Assembly: GCA_025201375.1 (NCBI GenBank)
Contig: JAIWZP010000048.1
Coordinates: 124,001 to 188,000, forward strand
DNA: 64,000 nucleotides
Direction: 5' to 3'
Source of the DNA: Gongronella butleri
Taxonomy: Eukaryota > Mucoromycota > Mucoromycetes > Mucorales > Cunninghamellaceae
A program made the position numbers and the translations under genes. Of this stretch, positions 33,600 through 45,201 are shown piece after piece (positions within the stretch are counted from its first letter, which is position 1; every line of letters starts with the position of its first letter). Below the pieces are notes generated by a model, which was not told the origin of the DNA, did not search any database, and was given only the letters and a program-made list of their open reading frames with translations.

Positions 33600-34500
33600 A
33601 ATTGATGAATGCCTCGACAACGGCCTGATCGACTGCCGGTTTCCAATTTTTCCTGAAAAACAAGGCGCAAATCGACCACGTGAAGAATTTTCGCGGTGAT
33701 TAAAGCACGATTTCACCGCGAAATGATTTTTGAAAAAACGGGCTACAGCCAAGCAAATTTTCAGCAATGTCAAGTTTCTCGTCGAACCAGCCGATTGATA
33801 TCGGGGTTTTAATTTTTCTGAAAAGAGAGGAGCCAAATCCTATAAGTGGCAAAATTTCGTGGCTCTGCGACGAGTCCTTGGTAGCGAATGATTTTTCGAC
33901 TTTTTGAAAAAAGTTGTTGGTCAGCAGGCCGAAATGCATCTGGAGGGTCCCCCGCTTGATAGGTTTAAGCTCAGCCAGAATATCCAAATCCGTTTGGCAA
34001 CCTACACGCCAGCGCTATGAGAGTCATGTCATTAGATGCGTCGACCCCTCTTTTCAATTAAATCTGCAAAAAAATCGGACGTTGACTTAATGGATCACGA
34101 GGAACAACAAGCGAACGAAGTCAAATTTTTGAAACTCGAATTTCTCCACCAGTTTTCGTCTCATGCCCATGAAACTGGGCTCATTTGACTGAGAATCAAA
34201 TTCTGCATCTTTTGTCTCTGCAAGTTTGCTGCCATGGATTGCTTTGTTCTTTCCCGAGAAAATTGATGAAGTTGAAATTTTAAATCTGGAGTCGCAAGTG
34301 GACAAAGGTTGGGCATCGGCCTTGCAAGACCGGGATAAAATGTTCTTGTCGCATTACTGTACTCTTGCCGTGAGTAAGTTTTCAGCAAGATCAAACCAGA
34401 TTTTTACGTGCCAGGATCAAAATTGTGAATTTCTGGAGAAATATCGATTTTCTCCTCAACGGCCTGACGAACCCCCGGTTTTTATTTTTTGTTTTCGAGA
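33600..34500. repeat. Diverged units related to the dispersed repeat, including copy 4
   Basis: 34010-34220 is a diverged but collinear relative of the copy 1/2 block (ATTAGATG.., CCATGAAACTGG). A shorter core of about 50 bp (roughly CAACGGCCTGA, then CGGTTTTTA, then TTTTC) appears at about 33615-33660, 33780-33830 and 34455-34500, and again near 61890-61940. Copies 1 and 3 carry a version near 455-490 and 33305-33345. Confidence 0.55.
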
Positions 34501-34733
34501 AGCATGTAGCTAGCCAAAAAGCATAAATCACGATACCGGTAAGCCTCATGATAAAATACAGTTCTAAGCACTTTATAGCGAGCATTGCTGCTGATTATTT
34601 TAATGAGTTAAGGATTTTCTAGCGATTTTGCAAGGAGGTCGGTCGGCATTTTATGGCAGAAAAATTAGGTCTTCGTCGGAATCTCGGATCGCTGCTGCGC
34701 CAGTTACAACACGGGAAGGTACGTACAGTACAG

Positions 34734-34998
34734 TAGTAGTAAAAAAACATGCCTTCTTGTACGTATTTTGCGAAAATGAAATACAGTATTGGAAAAACCA
34801 ATCAAGGACTACGGTGGTGGTACTTAACTCGGTACTTCTTCTTCTGTGCCAGGATCCTCCGCCCCGCGTCGTTCCAGAAGACATGCGCCACGCCTTCTTG
34901 ACGACTGTACAGTAGAATCTGGGGTGGTGGAGAAGTACGGTAGTGTGAACAAGAAAACAATAAGACAAGAAAATACAATCGCAAACAGATGTACTGTA
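34734..34998. repeat. Footprint-like island
   Basis: TA-CAG-TA-CAG-TA at 34734-34745, TACAGTA at 34782-34788 and 34908-34914, and TACTGTA at 34992-34998. Nearby singles are TACTGTA 33440-33446 and 34355-34361. Confidence 0.6.
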
Positions 34999-35347
34999 TG
35001 AATTTGTCGATGGCCGTAAAAATCGGTTTGTTCGGAATGGCGTCCTCGTCACGAACAACTTGTAGCACTGGCAGGTTGCGAGGAAGGCGCACCAGATCGG
35101 CCACACTTAGCAAATTTCGATCCAGGCGATTGTGACGATCCTCTGCTGGACCGTCCTCTTGCGGTGTTGGGGCCCAACGGGCCAGCGTCTCTGGCGCAAG
35201 CACGGAGCGCAAAGTGGGGCGGCGATGGGTCACGTCGACGGCCCGCTTAACGAGACGTCCGCAACGTGGTTGTTGTTGCGCATGGCGTGAAGCGGCGCCA
35301 CGGATGTGGCGAGCAGGGCGCTCGTGGACTCTCTTGGCAGGACGCAT
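34802..35347 (-). CDS. Hypothetical Arg-rich reading frame, possibly broken
   Basis: Open frame of 181 codons from the Met at 35347. Residues 1-115 look coding (Arg/Ala-rich MRPAKRVHERPARH, then LLSVADLVRLPRNLPVLQVV and NKPIFTAIDKF). The last third falls in the footprint island, and TACTGTA at 34992-34998 lies within it. If that 5-bp unit is a scar, the original C-terminus was in another frame, which would read into a hydrophobic segment. I recognise no family. It sits downstream of the Crypton-like pseudogene on the same strand and could be part of that element or an independent small gene. Confidence 0.3.
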   Translation of the reverse strand: MRPAKRVHERPARHIRGAASRHAQQQPRCGRLVKRAVDVTHRRPTLRSVLAPETLARWAPTPQEDGPAEDRHNRLDRNLLSVADLVRLPRNLPVLQVVRDEDAIPNKPIFTAIDKFIQYICLRLYFLVLLFSCSHYRTSPPPQILLYSRQEGVAHVFWNDAGRRILAQKKKYRVKYHHRSP

Positions 35348-35814
35348 CTTGATATTGTATACAAACAAGGGAGTTTTATTGTAACAGCAAGAGGGGGTTC
35401 AGGGGAGGAGAAACGGTGTTGAAAGGGTGAAGAAAAAAAAGAAAAGAAAAAAAGGGGGAAAAAAGGAAAGTGGCGGGTCTTTTATGTGCGACAAGGCCAA
35501 TTGGTCTGCTGCCTTGGCGCACAGACAGATCGAGATTCCAGCGGCGCAGCAAAAGGAGAAAAAGCGGGGCAAAGGAGAAGATCGGCCATTGCTCGATGGG
35601 GAGAGCAGCTACAAACTTGTGAGAGAGTGCGTTTGAAAGCCACGAGCCATGGCCAGATGATGGTGTTGGAATTGGGCGGCGGCCAAAGGAAAAGAGAAGG
35701 ACTGGAAACAAAAAGGAACGAAAGGGAGCAAGAAAAAAAAAAGAGTTGTGGACAATGCTCACGAATTGGATCGTGACAGCGATACGGTGGCGAATTGGCT
35801 GTGCTGCTTTGTCC

Positions 35815-37493
35815 TTAAATGTTGCTTACCGGTAATTGGCCTTGGGTGCTGCTTAAACCATCTGTGTTGAGACCCATTGCTGCGTTGTCAGGGCTGACAA
35901 AATACGCGCAGGCTGATTTCAGGACGTGCTCCAGATGGCTCCTAACAGCCATCACATCCCGCTGGACACCGGCAACTTGAGCAGATTCAGAGCTGGTCGT
36001 CGCTTGCTGCTGAAGTATCATGTTTCGGATGATCTCCTGGTTGCTGTCAATCTTGTTGCTTAAATTTTGCAATTGCTCGGCGAACAAGAAGGTCCTGGGG
36101 TTCTTCCGCAACGTTGATTGCAGAAAGCAATTGCTCCTCAAATGTGAGGTGGTATTCGGGGTCGCTAAAGACAAGAGTGCCGAAAAAAAAGGATGGTTCG
36201 GCCAGCAGTCAACGCAGTTCATCAACACGGAATCTTGGAGCAGCACGCGGCGCATTGTCGCCAGAAGGTTGAGAAACGCTTCCGCGCAAATGGAATACTC
36301 TGCTCCATCGAGTTTTTTGTGCGTGACCTTGTTGAGCCATTCTTCAACTTGCGGAAAGATTTTCTTTTGCAGCGACTCGGGGGGTCCAAATTTGCTCTGG
36401 GCAGCCAGTAAAAGCCCTTTTCCGAGGAAAACCCATTGATGATGCGAATGGATTTGCGAGGGAGAGCAAGCAGGTACAGTAGCGCTTTTCCATGCTTCCA
36501 GTTTCCCAACGACCGTGGCGGCGCAGGTCTTCTTCTTCCGTCGCACCATCGATTTCCGCCAATTGGGCACCACTTCCACGGCCAGAATGTGTTTTCTTGG
36601 AAATGCGAATGTTCAAGTCCTCAAACATGCATTTCACAGCCCTAAGCTGCGTTCGATAGGTCATTGCATTTTCCGGGTAGCCATTCTTGAATGCCTTGAC
36701 ATCAAACCCAAGTCGCGTTTTTCTCAAAATTTGGGAATTCTTCGCCTGAGATGTGCCATCGATAAAAAAAGTATTGTGCAAGGGTACCAAACGCACACAC
36801 ACGGTGGTCCTTGTGTCGGATGGCGCCACCAAACTCAACCTTGCCGAACTTGTTAGTTTTTCCATGGTCGAGACGAACCACCAACGCAGGACATTCGCTA
36901 AATCCTTCATCAGGAAAGTGCACTTTGCAAAGATCCGAAATCAATGTCTCGAGAGCTTTCACCAAGCAACAGCATCATATGCTGGAGCAGAAACCAAGTA
37001 CGATCCCTGAGCGAGGAATCTCTTTGTTGATCAAAAAAAAAAAAAAACATCGAGATTTGCACAAGCTGGTCACCAGAGTAGCCGTCCTGAGCAGTATGCG
37101 CGCCACGACCCACATATTCTTCACGCTTGCTTTTGTGCTCCGCAATGCGCTTGTTCTTCATCCAGGCTTGCAATGCCTTGCCTCGAATCTTCCCAGGTTC
37201 CACACCCGAGATTTTCTGAATGACTTGCGTTGAATGCAAATCAATCAAGGCCTTCACCTCCATTGAGTACAATTCGAAGGATAAATCACAAGGCGTGCCA
37301 TCGCCGCGTTTTTTGGATGGGTGGCCACGGGCCTACGGCGAGATACGATGTCCTCCAAACACACCAAGATCTTTTCCTCTGTGACGGCGGGACCATCAGC
37401 ATATTGTCTCTCGGCACAGAAATTCTATAAAAGACATTCGCATTCAATTCGACCTCTACATACGTTCTCTTGAGCTGCTGCGCAACCATTCAT
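35815..37493 (-). pseudogene. Crypton/NDC10-like tyrosine recombinase, decayed
   Basis: Minus-strand remnant of a fungal Crypton-type tyrosine recombinase (the family related to the Ndc10/CBF3 DNA-binding fold). It starts at Met 37493 with a small first exon (37493-37464) and a 39-nt GTATGT..TAG intron. In order, across shifting frames: TEEKILVCLEDIVSRRR, DGYSGDQLVQI, LLLGESSRDIDF, ECPALVVRLDHGKTNKFGKV, RHKDHRVCAFGTLAQYFFYR, MTYRTQL, KKTHSGRGSGAQLAE (HxxR), RRHGRW, MEKRY (presumed nucleophile Tyr), LPRKSIRIINGF, and a C-terminal coiled coil. At least six frameshifts: 37309-37314 (T6), 36911-36920, 36703-36711, 36475-36481, 36379-36384 (G6) and 36183-36190 (A8). Intact genes in this window show none, so decay is more likely than assembly error. 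Confidence 0.8.
36475..36481. repeat. TACAGTA scar at the recombinase Tyr codon
   Basis: On the coding strand CGC-TAC-TGTAC-CTG-CTT. Taking out five bases restores CGC-TAC-CTG-CTT (R-Y-L-L) and joins the two flanking frames. That is exactly a TA to TACTGTA change, the +5 bp Tc1-type footprint. Confidence 0.7.
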
Positions 37494-37708
37494 GGCTTAC
37501 AATGAGTTTTTCTTGTCTTGGTTTAAGCTACCCAGCGTGTTTGTCGGTCTCACTTCTTGCGTAAAAGGTGTTCATTGTTTGGCGCACGTCTTCCTGGCCT
37601 CGCTCCGTGTTTCTATCATTAGCGGATGTGCTGCTGCTAGCAGTCTCACGTGACGCATTAGATCGAGATCAGGGAGAGGGCATAATAAAGGTGTTTCAAA
37701 ACAAAAAA

Positions 37709-37741
<33 letters not shown>

Positions 37742-38853
37742 AAAGAAAAGAATTGACCCCTTTTCCCCTTTTTTGTATTGAATGGAAAAAAAAAGATCTC
37801 CGCGGCAGCCCAAAGTTTCTCCTTCAAATGCATCCATCCCCGTGTCACTGCGACCACCAGATGACGTGCAATAAAAATCGCGAGTTCAAAAGCTCCATTT
37901 CGCGCAAAACGCGATTGAAGGTGTTTGAGACCATGTTTTCGTCACAATACTACCCTGGTTTGCAACCCACCAGCAAGAGCTTGATCTGCCGCGTACGTGA
38001 CTATCCATGATCAAAGAAAAAGTCCGAGTTTTGGAAAATAAGCGCGTCGCAAAGTTAAGTGGCACTTTAGGCGATTTTCTGACGCGTGATTTATCGCGTG
38101 TCCCTCTGGCTTATAAAATCGATGTACCTGGCCCACAAGTTGCTGGTAGACGTGTTGGCACGGCTCTAGGACGAGAGTTTAAGGTGCTATTATCCAATAA
38201 AGTTAAATCCAAAATCATCCATTGCTCGATACGTACTTGTCTGGGCGAATGGCCCGCTTTTTGGGTATACTAGTCATTTCTCCAAGGGCTGCATCCTTCG
38301 TGCAAGTTTGGTGCTCTTTAGGCGAGCTGGTTTTCCGCTCGGGCGCCTTGTTAGATATGATTTTGATTTGCGCGTTGAGCCCACCTCATGGCTTTTTCGG
38401 CGCTGCAACCCCCCCTCCGCGTCGTACACGTGGGACGTGTTCTGTGGCACCGTGGGCCTGGATTGGTGCATTTTTGTCATGATGCACTTGTGAACCCCGT
38501 GATTTCCGCTATTTTCTGTTGTTGCTGCTTTTTTGATTGACAACCAACGGCGCCAGCGTGATGGATATCTGGTGCGGTGGACGTAGTGGGCGTAGGTTCA
38601 AGAATGGATGAAATGGGCAATTGTGCGCGGGCGGATGGATAAAATTTATACGCCGCACGCGGATCAGTGCCCCAGTGCGCGGGAAGAAATGGCCAATGAC
38701 CCTGTTTAAGCGCACGTGTTGAAAGTCAGCGGTCGAGACGCTTCGATAAAAGTGGCTTGGGGGCGGGTTAGTGGCTCGAAACAAGAAAAAAAATAATCCC
38801 AGCTTCTTTTTTTGTTTTTTCTTCTTTCTTTCACTTTTCTTATTCACATCAAC
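37494..38853. other. Intergenic, upstream of the exchange-factor gene
   Basis: Contains an A run at 37710-37739, AT-poor but unrecognised frames at 37753-38273, and a pyrimidine-rich leader (about 38800-38850) before the next start. No gene is supported. I could not define the ends of the Crypton element here. Confidence 0.5.
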
Positions 38854-39804
38854 ATGTCTGTTACTCTCCCCTCTGGCTTGGCCTACAAGATCCTCAACGG
38901 CTTCTTCGAGAACGCCTCTTACGTCCGTGGGTAGGTGTTGTTTTCTCGCTCGTTTTGCCCAAAAAGCGCGTACGCGCTTTTTTCAAGTCGACCCCCTGCC
39001 GAAACTGACACGCTTTTTTTTTTTTTTTTCAAAACTAGCGTCGAGGCCTCTGACTGCGACAAGGCTCTCTTTGAGTCTCTCTCCGAGGGTGCCAATGCCC
39101 AAGACTACCCCCACTTGGCCCGCTGGTACGCTCACATTGCCGCCGTCCAGGGCTTGACCGCCAAGTAAGTTACTATTTTTTTTCTAATTGCGTTGCCACG
39201 CGATTTTGGAGACCATCCTGGTGTGTATGATGATGATGACTGATTGTGTTCTTTTTCTCTCCTTTTTTGTTTTACCCCTGTTTAGGGCTGCCGCTGCGCC
39301 CTCTGCCGCTGCCGCTGCTGAGGAGGACGACGACGACGTCGACTTGTTCGGCTCCGACGACGACGAGGTCGATGAGGAGGCCGAGCGTGTCAAGGCCGAG
39401 CGCGTTGCCGCCTACAACCTCAAGAAGGCTGCCAAGCCCAAGACCATTGCCAAGACCACCGTCACCCTTGGTAAAGAAGAAAAAAAAGTGCAAGATGAGC
39501 GAGCATTGAAAATGCTAACAATGTTGCGACATGCCCCTTTTTTTTAAAAAAAAAAATAGACGTCAAGCCCTGGGATGATGAGACCAACATGGACGAATTG
39601 ACCGCCGGTGTCAAGGCGATCACCATGGACGGTCTGTTGTGGGGTGGTTCCCAGTTGGTTGCCATCGGCTTTGGCATCAAGAAGCTCCAGATCAACTGTG
39701 TTGTTGAGGACGACAAGGTCTCCATGGACGACTTGCAAGAGGCTATTGAGGGTCTTGAGGACTATGTCCAGTCGGTCGATGTTGCCGCCATGCAAAAGAT
39801 CTAA
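38854..39804 (+). CDS. Translation elongation factor 1B, GEF subunit (EF-1 beta type)
   Basis: Guanine-nucleotide exchange factor that reloads eEF1A with GTP. Exons 38854-38930, 39039-39164, 39286-39470 and 39560-39804; 210 aa. The N-terminal GST-C-like part ([38 protein letters not shown]) is followed by an Ala/acid linker ([32 protein letters not shown]). The exchange domain is [57 protein letters not shown], ending DVAAMQKI. Codon use is biased to C-ending codons and the leader is pyrimidine-rich, as for a highly expressed translation gene. Confidence 0.96.
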
Positions 39805-39939
39805 GCAGTTCCTCCTCTTTATTTTTTCTTCTTCATTGCATTTTTATTAAAAGAAATCCAACGCTCTCTCTTCCTCTCTCTTTTCATCTTGATTTTGTGT
39901 GTCACACTTGTTTTCACGCGAGATTTGTCGCGCGTTCCA

Positions 39940-39973
<34 letters not shown>

Positions 39974-40135
39974 GCGCTTGTGCGCGTGTCCCCTCATCGG
40001 GCTCGTCATCTGTCGCTCCTCACTCTCCGCTGTTAGCCTGTCCTTTTTGCCCCCTTTTTTTGGGTGCGTCGGCGAATTCTTGTTGCTTTTCTCTCTTTTC
40101 GCTCTTTTTTTACTTTTCTGCACAAAATCATCCTG
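39805..40135. promoter_or_regulatory. Spacer and leader of the J-protein gene
   Basis: 331 bp with a T run at about 39941-39970 and pyrimidine-rich sequence up to the ATG. No gene seen. Confidence 0.5.
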
Positions 40136-41458
40136 ATGTCCGTGACCACGGCGTCCATGCTTAAGGCGTCGACGTCGACGACGACCGAACCATTCGATGA
40201 TGCGGCGGCGGCGGCTGCGCGGCCCATTGACGACATTCTTGCCGCCGTCAATTACTTTGACGTGCTGGGTGTGCACAAAAAGGCGACGAATGACGAGATA
40301 CGCAGCGCATATATCAAGGTACACCTCCAATGATGACAGCACTCGTGCGCCGTGGTGTTTGTCGCGTCATACAGCTTTTTTTTATTTTATTTTTTATTTT
40401 TTTGTCTTTTGTGGGGCCCATGGCCATTAGAAGAGCAGGGTGTGCCATCCGGACAAGCTGCCCAACGATCCGCGTGCGACGGCGTGTTTCCAGCGTAAAA
40501 AGAGAACACAAAAAAAACAACTGAAACACGCAAATCCAAATTTTTTTTTTGGGTCATATCGCTCCCCCTCTCCCCTTATTTTGCCTTTTATAGGCCTGAC
40601 GGAGGCACATGAAACGCTCATCCACCCGCGCTCACGTTTAAATTATGAAATCACACTGGAAGCCGATCCGTCGCACGCCATGATGAATTATCCTATGGAT
40701 GAAGCGACGGCTCAAGAGGTGTTTGAGCGTGTTGTGCACCAGGTATTTGTTTTTTTTATGAGGGGAGAGGGTGCTACGCTTATCAGCAGAAGCGACGGTG
40801 GGGCAGGGGGGCCGAGGCAACGCGTGTTCCATGGCTGAGGGGCGTGTCGATGAGCTGACCCGAGTCCTTTTTTATTTTTATCTCTTAGTTGTACACAGAG
40901 ATGGTGGATGGGGAGTTTGAGACGATGAGGGTGATTCTTGGTAGGGCCGAGTCGTTGTCTGTGGCACAGACACGTGAAATTGGGACGATGACAGCTCATG
41001 CACTTATTTTTTTTCTTGTAAAATTGGCAAGGTGCGGTCAATGAGGCGTCGCCATATCTCAAAGTGTCGGATGACCTGATCAATCACACAGAGGACGCGC
41101 TGCGCAAGATCCGTGATCTGATGTTTTGTAATCATGGCTCCTTTTTTTCACTTTTTTTCAGCACTAATGCCCGTTTTTGGTTTCAACAGCAACGCAAAAG
41201 TATTATCGTGTGATTGAAGATGAACTGTTGCGGCTGTACGAGCTGCAAATGGCATTGCGGTCGCTAGGGCTCTTTGAGCTGCGGTCGCGGTTGCGGCTGT
41301 CGCTGGCGATCAGCCGATCGCTGCTTGAGTTGCCGATCCTGATCAACAACGCGACTAAAAAAGACCATCCGACGGGCATCTTGGGTGCGTATGTCGAGTC
41401 CATGCTGCAAAAAGTAGCGACTGCTCTTGAGACTGGAGAGCAGTACGCGTCAAGGTGA
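40136..41458 (+). CDS. J-domain protein (Hsp40 co-chaperone)
   Basis: Six exons: 40136-40318, 40431-40494, 40594-40742, 40889-40940, 41032-41127 and 41190-41458; 270 aa. The J domain spans about 38-105: NYFDVLGVHKKATNDEIRSAYIKKSRVCHPDKLPNDP, read in two pieces across an intron, with the HPD motif at 67-69 (CHPDK), then LTEAHETLIHPRSRLNYE. It would stimulate an Hsp70 ATPase. There is no G/F or zinc-finger region, so it is a class C J-protein. The C-terminal half (helical, LLRLYELQMALRSLGLFELRSRLRLSLAISRSLLELPI) is like the helical tail of CAJ1/DNAJ X-domain proteins, but that match is uncertain. Client and compartment unknown; no signal peptide. Confidence 0.85.
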
Positions 41459-41467
41459 CGCTTTTGC

Positions 41468-41473
41468 AATAAA
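41468..41473 (+). terminator. Poly(A) signal AATAAA after J-protein gene
   Basis: Exact hexamer 10 bp after the stop. Confidence 0.6.
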
Positions 41474-41679
41474 ATTGCTGTTTTTCATGATACCATTCAT
41501 TCTTGGTCCTTATATTGAAAAGATGATCCAGAGGAGCGGGGTTTCAAATGTCGAAGCATGGGCGCGCGCTGCCCTTTTCTTGTCGTGAGGCACCGCACCC
41601 CCCATTTTTTTCCGCTCTCGTTTCCACTTTTTTTTTTTTTTTTTTTTTTCAGTCTTTTTACTGCTGTTTTTCTCTGTTT

Positions 41680-44600
41680 ATGCCTGCCTCACTGTCGCTG
41701 GGTGATACGACGACGACCATGACCCCTCTTATGGGTCCGCTGGTGTCGTCCAAGCCGAGTATTCTGTGGGTGCATGACCCGTCGACCACGTCGTTTCATC
41801 AAGACGCCGTTGTCAACCCGGACGCTTTTCCGACGATTCAAGACGGGCAACTTCTGCGGCTCCACTTTGCGCGATCCCAAAACAACGGCCCGCACGTCGA
41901 GCCCATCATTGTCAAAGCGGCTGTTGCCGACAGGGAAGCCATTGGCCGCCAACAGCAGCTACAGGTAAATCCTCGCCAAATGGCCCTTTTTGTTGTTTTC
42001 TCACTCTTTTTCTTCTTTTTTTTTTTTTTTTTTTTGTATGTGTGTGTGATCGGATCGGATTAGATCTCGCTGTGCAAAGACATTGCCGATCGCCTACAGC
42101 TGCGGTTTCGCAAGGAGGTGTTTATCGAGCTGGTACAGATAAAAAAAAAACATGCGAAATCGACAAATCAACCGTTTTTTTTTGTTTTTTTTTTTGCTCA
42201 TTTTTAATGCTTCTCACTGTGCTAGATTGATACAAGCATGCCCGGTGTCGTGCTGGACCACGTAGAATTGGGCTTCAAGGAGCAATACCTGGGTCGTAGC
42301 GACATGTGGCGGCTGCAGCAACACCTTGCGTCGTCGTGCGTGTATTTGGAAAAGAAGATCTTGTTTGCCGGGTCGATTAAGACGACAGTCAAAAAGTTGT
42401 GGTCTGGAGACAATGAGGTAAACGAAAAAAGGAAAAAAAAGACGCGTCGCGTCGAGTAGTGACGTCTTTTTTATAAAAAAAATAGGTCTTTTCCGGGTAC
42501 ATCAATGACCACACCAAGATTGTGTTCCGGTCTGGGTCGGCCAAGTACTTTTTGTTCATCCAAATGTCGCGCGAGATGTGGGAATTTGACGAGGATGGCG
42601 AGCTGTACTTTGAAAAAGTGGTGAATCACTTTTTGCCGCAGCTATTCCATCGGTGGAAGGACGAGGGCACAAACCACGTGGTGTCGATTGTGCTTTTTAC
42701 GCGCGTGTTTTACGATGGTGCGCCGTCATTGGATCAAAAAGACAAAAGCGGCAAAAAAGACGACAAAAAGAACGACGACGATGATGATATGCTGCTTCAA
42801 ACCGAAGATGGGCGCTATTACAAGGATTTTTACAAGGTGCTTGCGGATTGGGAGACAGCGGATGACTGGACATCGATCATCATGCCTCTCAAGGAGGAGC
42901 AGCTTCAATTTGAGTCGCGCGTGCTGACGCGTGTGGACGTGCACAGCGGCGTGACGTCTGTGTCTGGCAGCATTGGCATGGCGTACGAGGGCAATATCCT
43001 CGAAGCGGTGAATTTGGCGCTGAATCCCTTTGACAGGCACTATGTGGATCGTGATTTGATGCGCACAGGTCTTTCGTTGATCCTGATCACGCCCGGGGCC
43101 GGCAAATTCCACGTGGACAAGAAGCTGTTGCGATTGACGAATGAGCGCATGTCGGACAATGGCATTGCGATGGATCTTGTGTGCCTTGCACGGCTTCCGC
43201 TGCACATCACGCCTCTTCTGCGATACCAAAGCGGGCCGCCGCCCGAGGAACTGGTCGTGTCTGCTGCCGCCGCTGCTGCTGCTTCTAATGCACAAGAAGG
43301 AGGAGGGTTTGCGAGACATCACACAACGACTCTTTCGCCGGATATCAAGGCACCTTTACCATCATCTTATTCGGACCCATTGTACCACGACACGGACGAC
43401 GCCTTGGGCAAAAAGTACACGTACTATGCAGTGCCGCACTGGATCGACTGCAGCTTTTATTCGCACGAGACGGGCCAATTCATGCGCAATGACAGCTTCA
43501 AAACGCGATGCAAGATGTTTGACGTGCAAATGATGGGACTCATGGAGAGCGACATTGCCACACTGCAATTGCCATTGATGATCGACGATGTCCAGCCTCC
43601 CACAAGGTCAGCATCCATGGCATCCACCATGTCTGCGCATTTCCCACCCTCATTACGCACAAAACAGAGCAGTAGCAGCCTCAATGACAAGGACGACTCC
43701 CAAAACATAACCCCAATGCATCTGCAGGGCGCCGCGCCAAGTTCTCTGGGCAATGGCGAATCGTACCTGTCGCGATCCGCCAATTTTGCAATGACCCCAC
43801 GTCGTTCATCCTTCCATCCTCCTCCTCCACCTCCGCTTCCGCCCTCAATGGCCAATCCTCCGCCTCCCACAGAGAAAACCATCGACCCCGAGCGATATGA
43901 CGCCCTCGTCTTCAAGGATTCGTACGAACCGCGGTTCCACCGCCGCGGAGCCGACTTTAAGGGCACCAATCAACCTTCCACAGCGTCCAAATGGTCTGCC
44001 ACCAAGAATGGACCCTCAAGAACATCCATGGACACGGCTGACAGCGACCATTCTCGCACCAATTGGAAGTATGCCTCGGGCACAACGGTAAATTCAAGAA
44101 CAAATAGATAATCGAAAAAAAACCGCGCTTTCGGCTCGAAATTCACACCTTTTTTTTTTTTTTTTTTGTTTCTTTTTTTTTTTTTTCCAAAAAAGACGTG
44201 GCACCATCATGAGCAACAACAACAGAGACGAATGGCGATCCCCATCTCGCAGAGCCAGCAGGCGGGGGGCAAAATTACGTTTTTTGATCCAAAAGAAGAT
44301 GCGCCGCAGCATGGTGCGCCGCATGGAAGCAACAGGGAATCGTCGCCAACGTACACAAGGCCCGGTGGGGCGACATTGTCGCGGCGCAACACGAGCGGTG
44401 ATTTGCGGCCGTTGTCATCGGGTGAAAACGAGGACGACGAGTCTGTGGTGATCAGTTCGAGCACCGTAGAGCCCGTGCCCATTGGCGGCAACAAGTCGAT
44501 GCATCGTGTTCCGCCAGGCAAAATCAGCGGTCCAAACACCACAACCAATCCCGCAATTACAACGACCAGTGGTGGCGGCGTCACGGACGCCAAGATGACC

Positions 44601-45165
44601 GTCACTGGCAATGGCAGTCTGCCATCGCTGCACAAGCACGCATCTGGCAATAGCGATCATTTGCGAACAACGACGCATTTAGCCGCGAATCGGAGCTCAC
44701 CTTCGCATCATGCGCCATCGCAATGGAACAGCCACCGCTCCATAAAGTCCACCTCTGTGAATCCTTGCTTTCCAGCGGGCTACACCGCCCTGTTCACGTC
44801 GCATCTACGTCGCTGGCAGCACGCCTTGCCCAAACAGGCCACTTACGATGGACCTGTCGTCTATTGGAAGTCCTTGGCTACACCTGCCTGTCTCCCGCTC
44901 ACAACAGATTATTTTCCTTCAAACGACGAGTTGAAATTGCTCTACACTCACTACATGTATACCGTTTCCGCATCAGAAGACGTCAATCTTTATCAAGCAG
45001 GCGACCGCAACCTTTCTGAGCTCAAAAAGACAGAAATATTGCTCACAGAAATGATCAGCCAACGGCTTGCCCAAGGTTTCCAAATCATTGTCGACATCAC
45101 TGGCTCTTCCAACTATCAAAAGACATCCACGTCTGCTGCTGCTGCCGCGTCAAAGGTAAATCATA

Positions 45166-45201
<36 letters not shown>

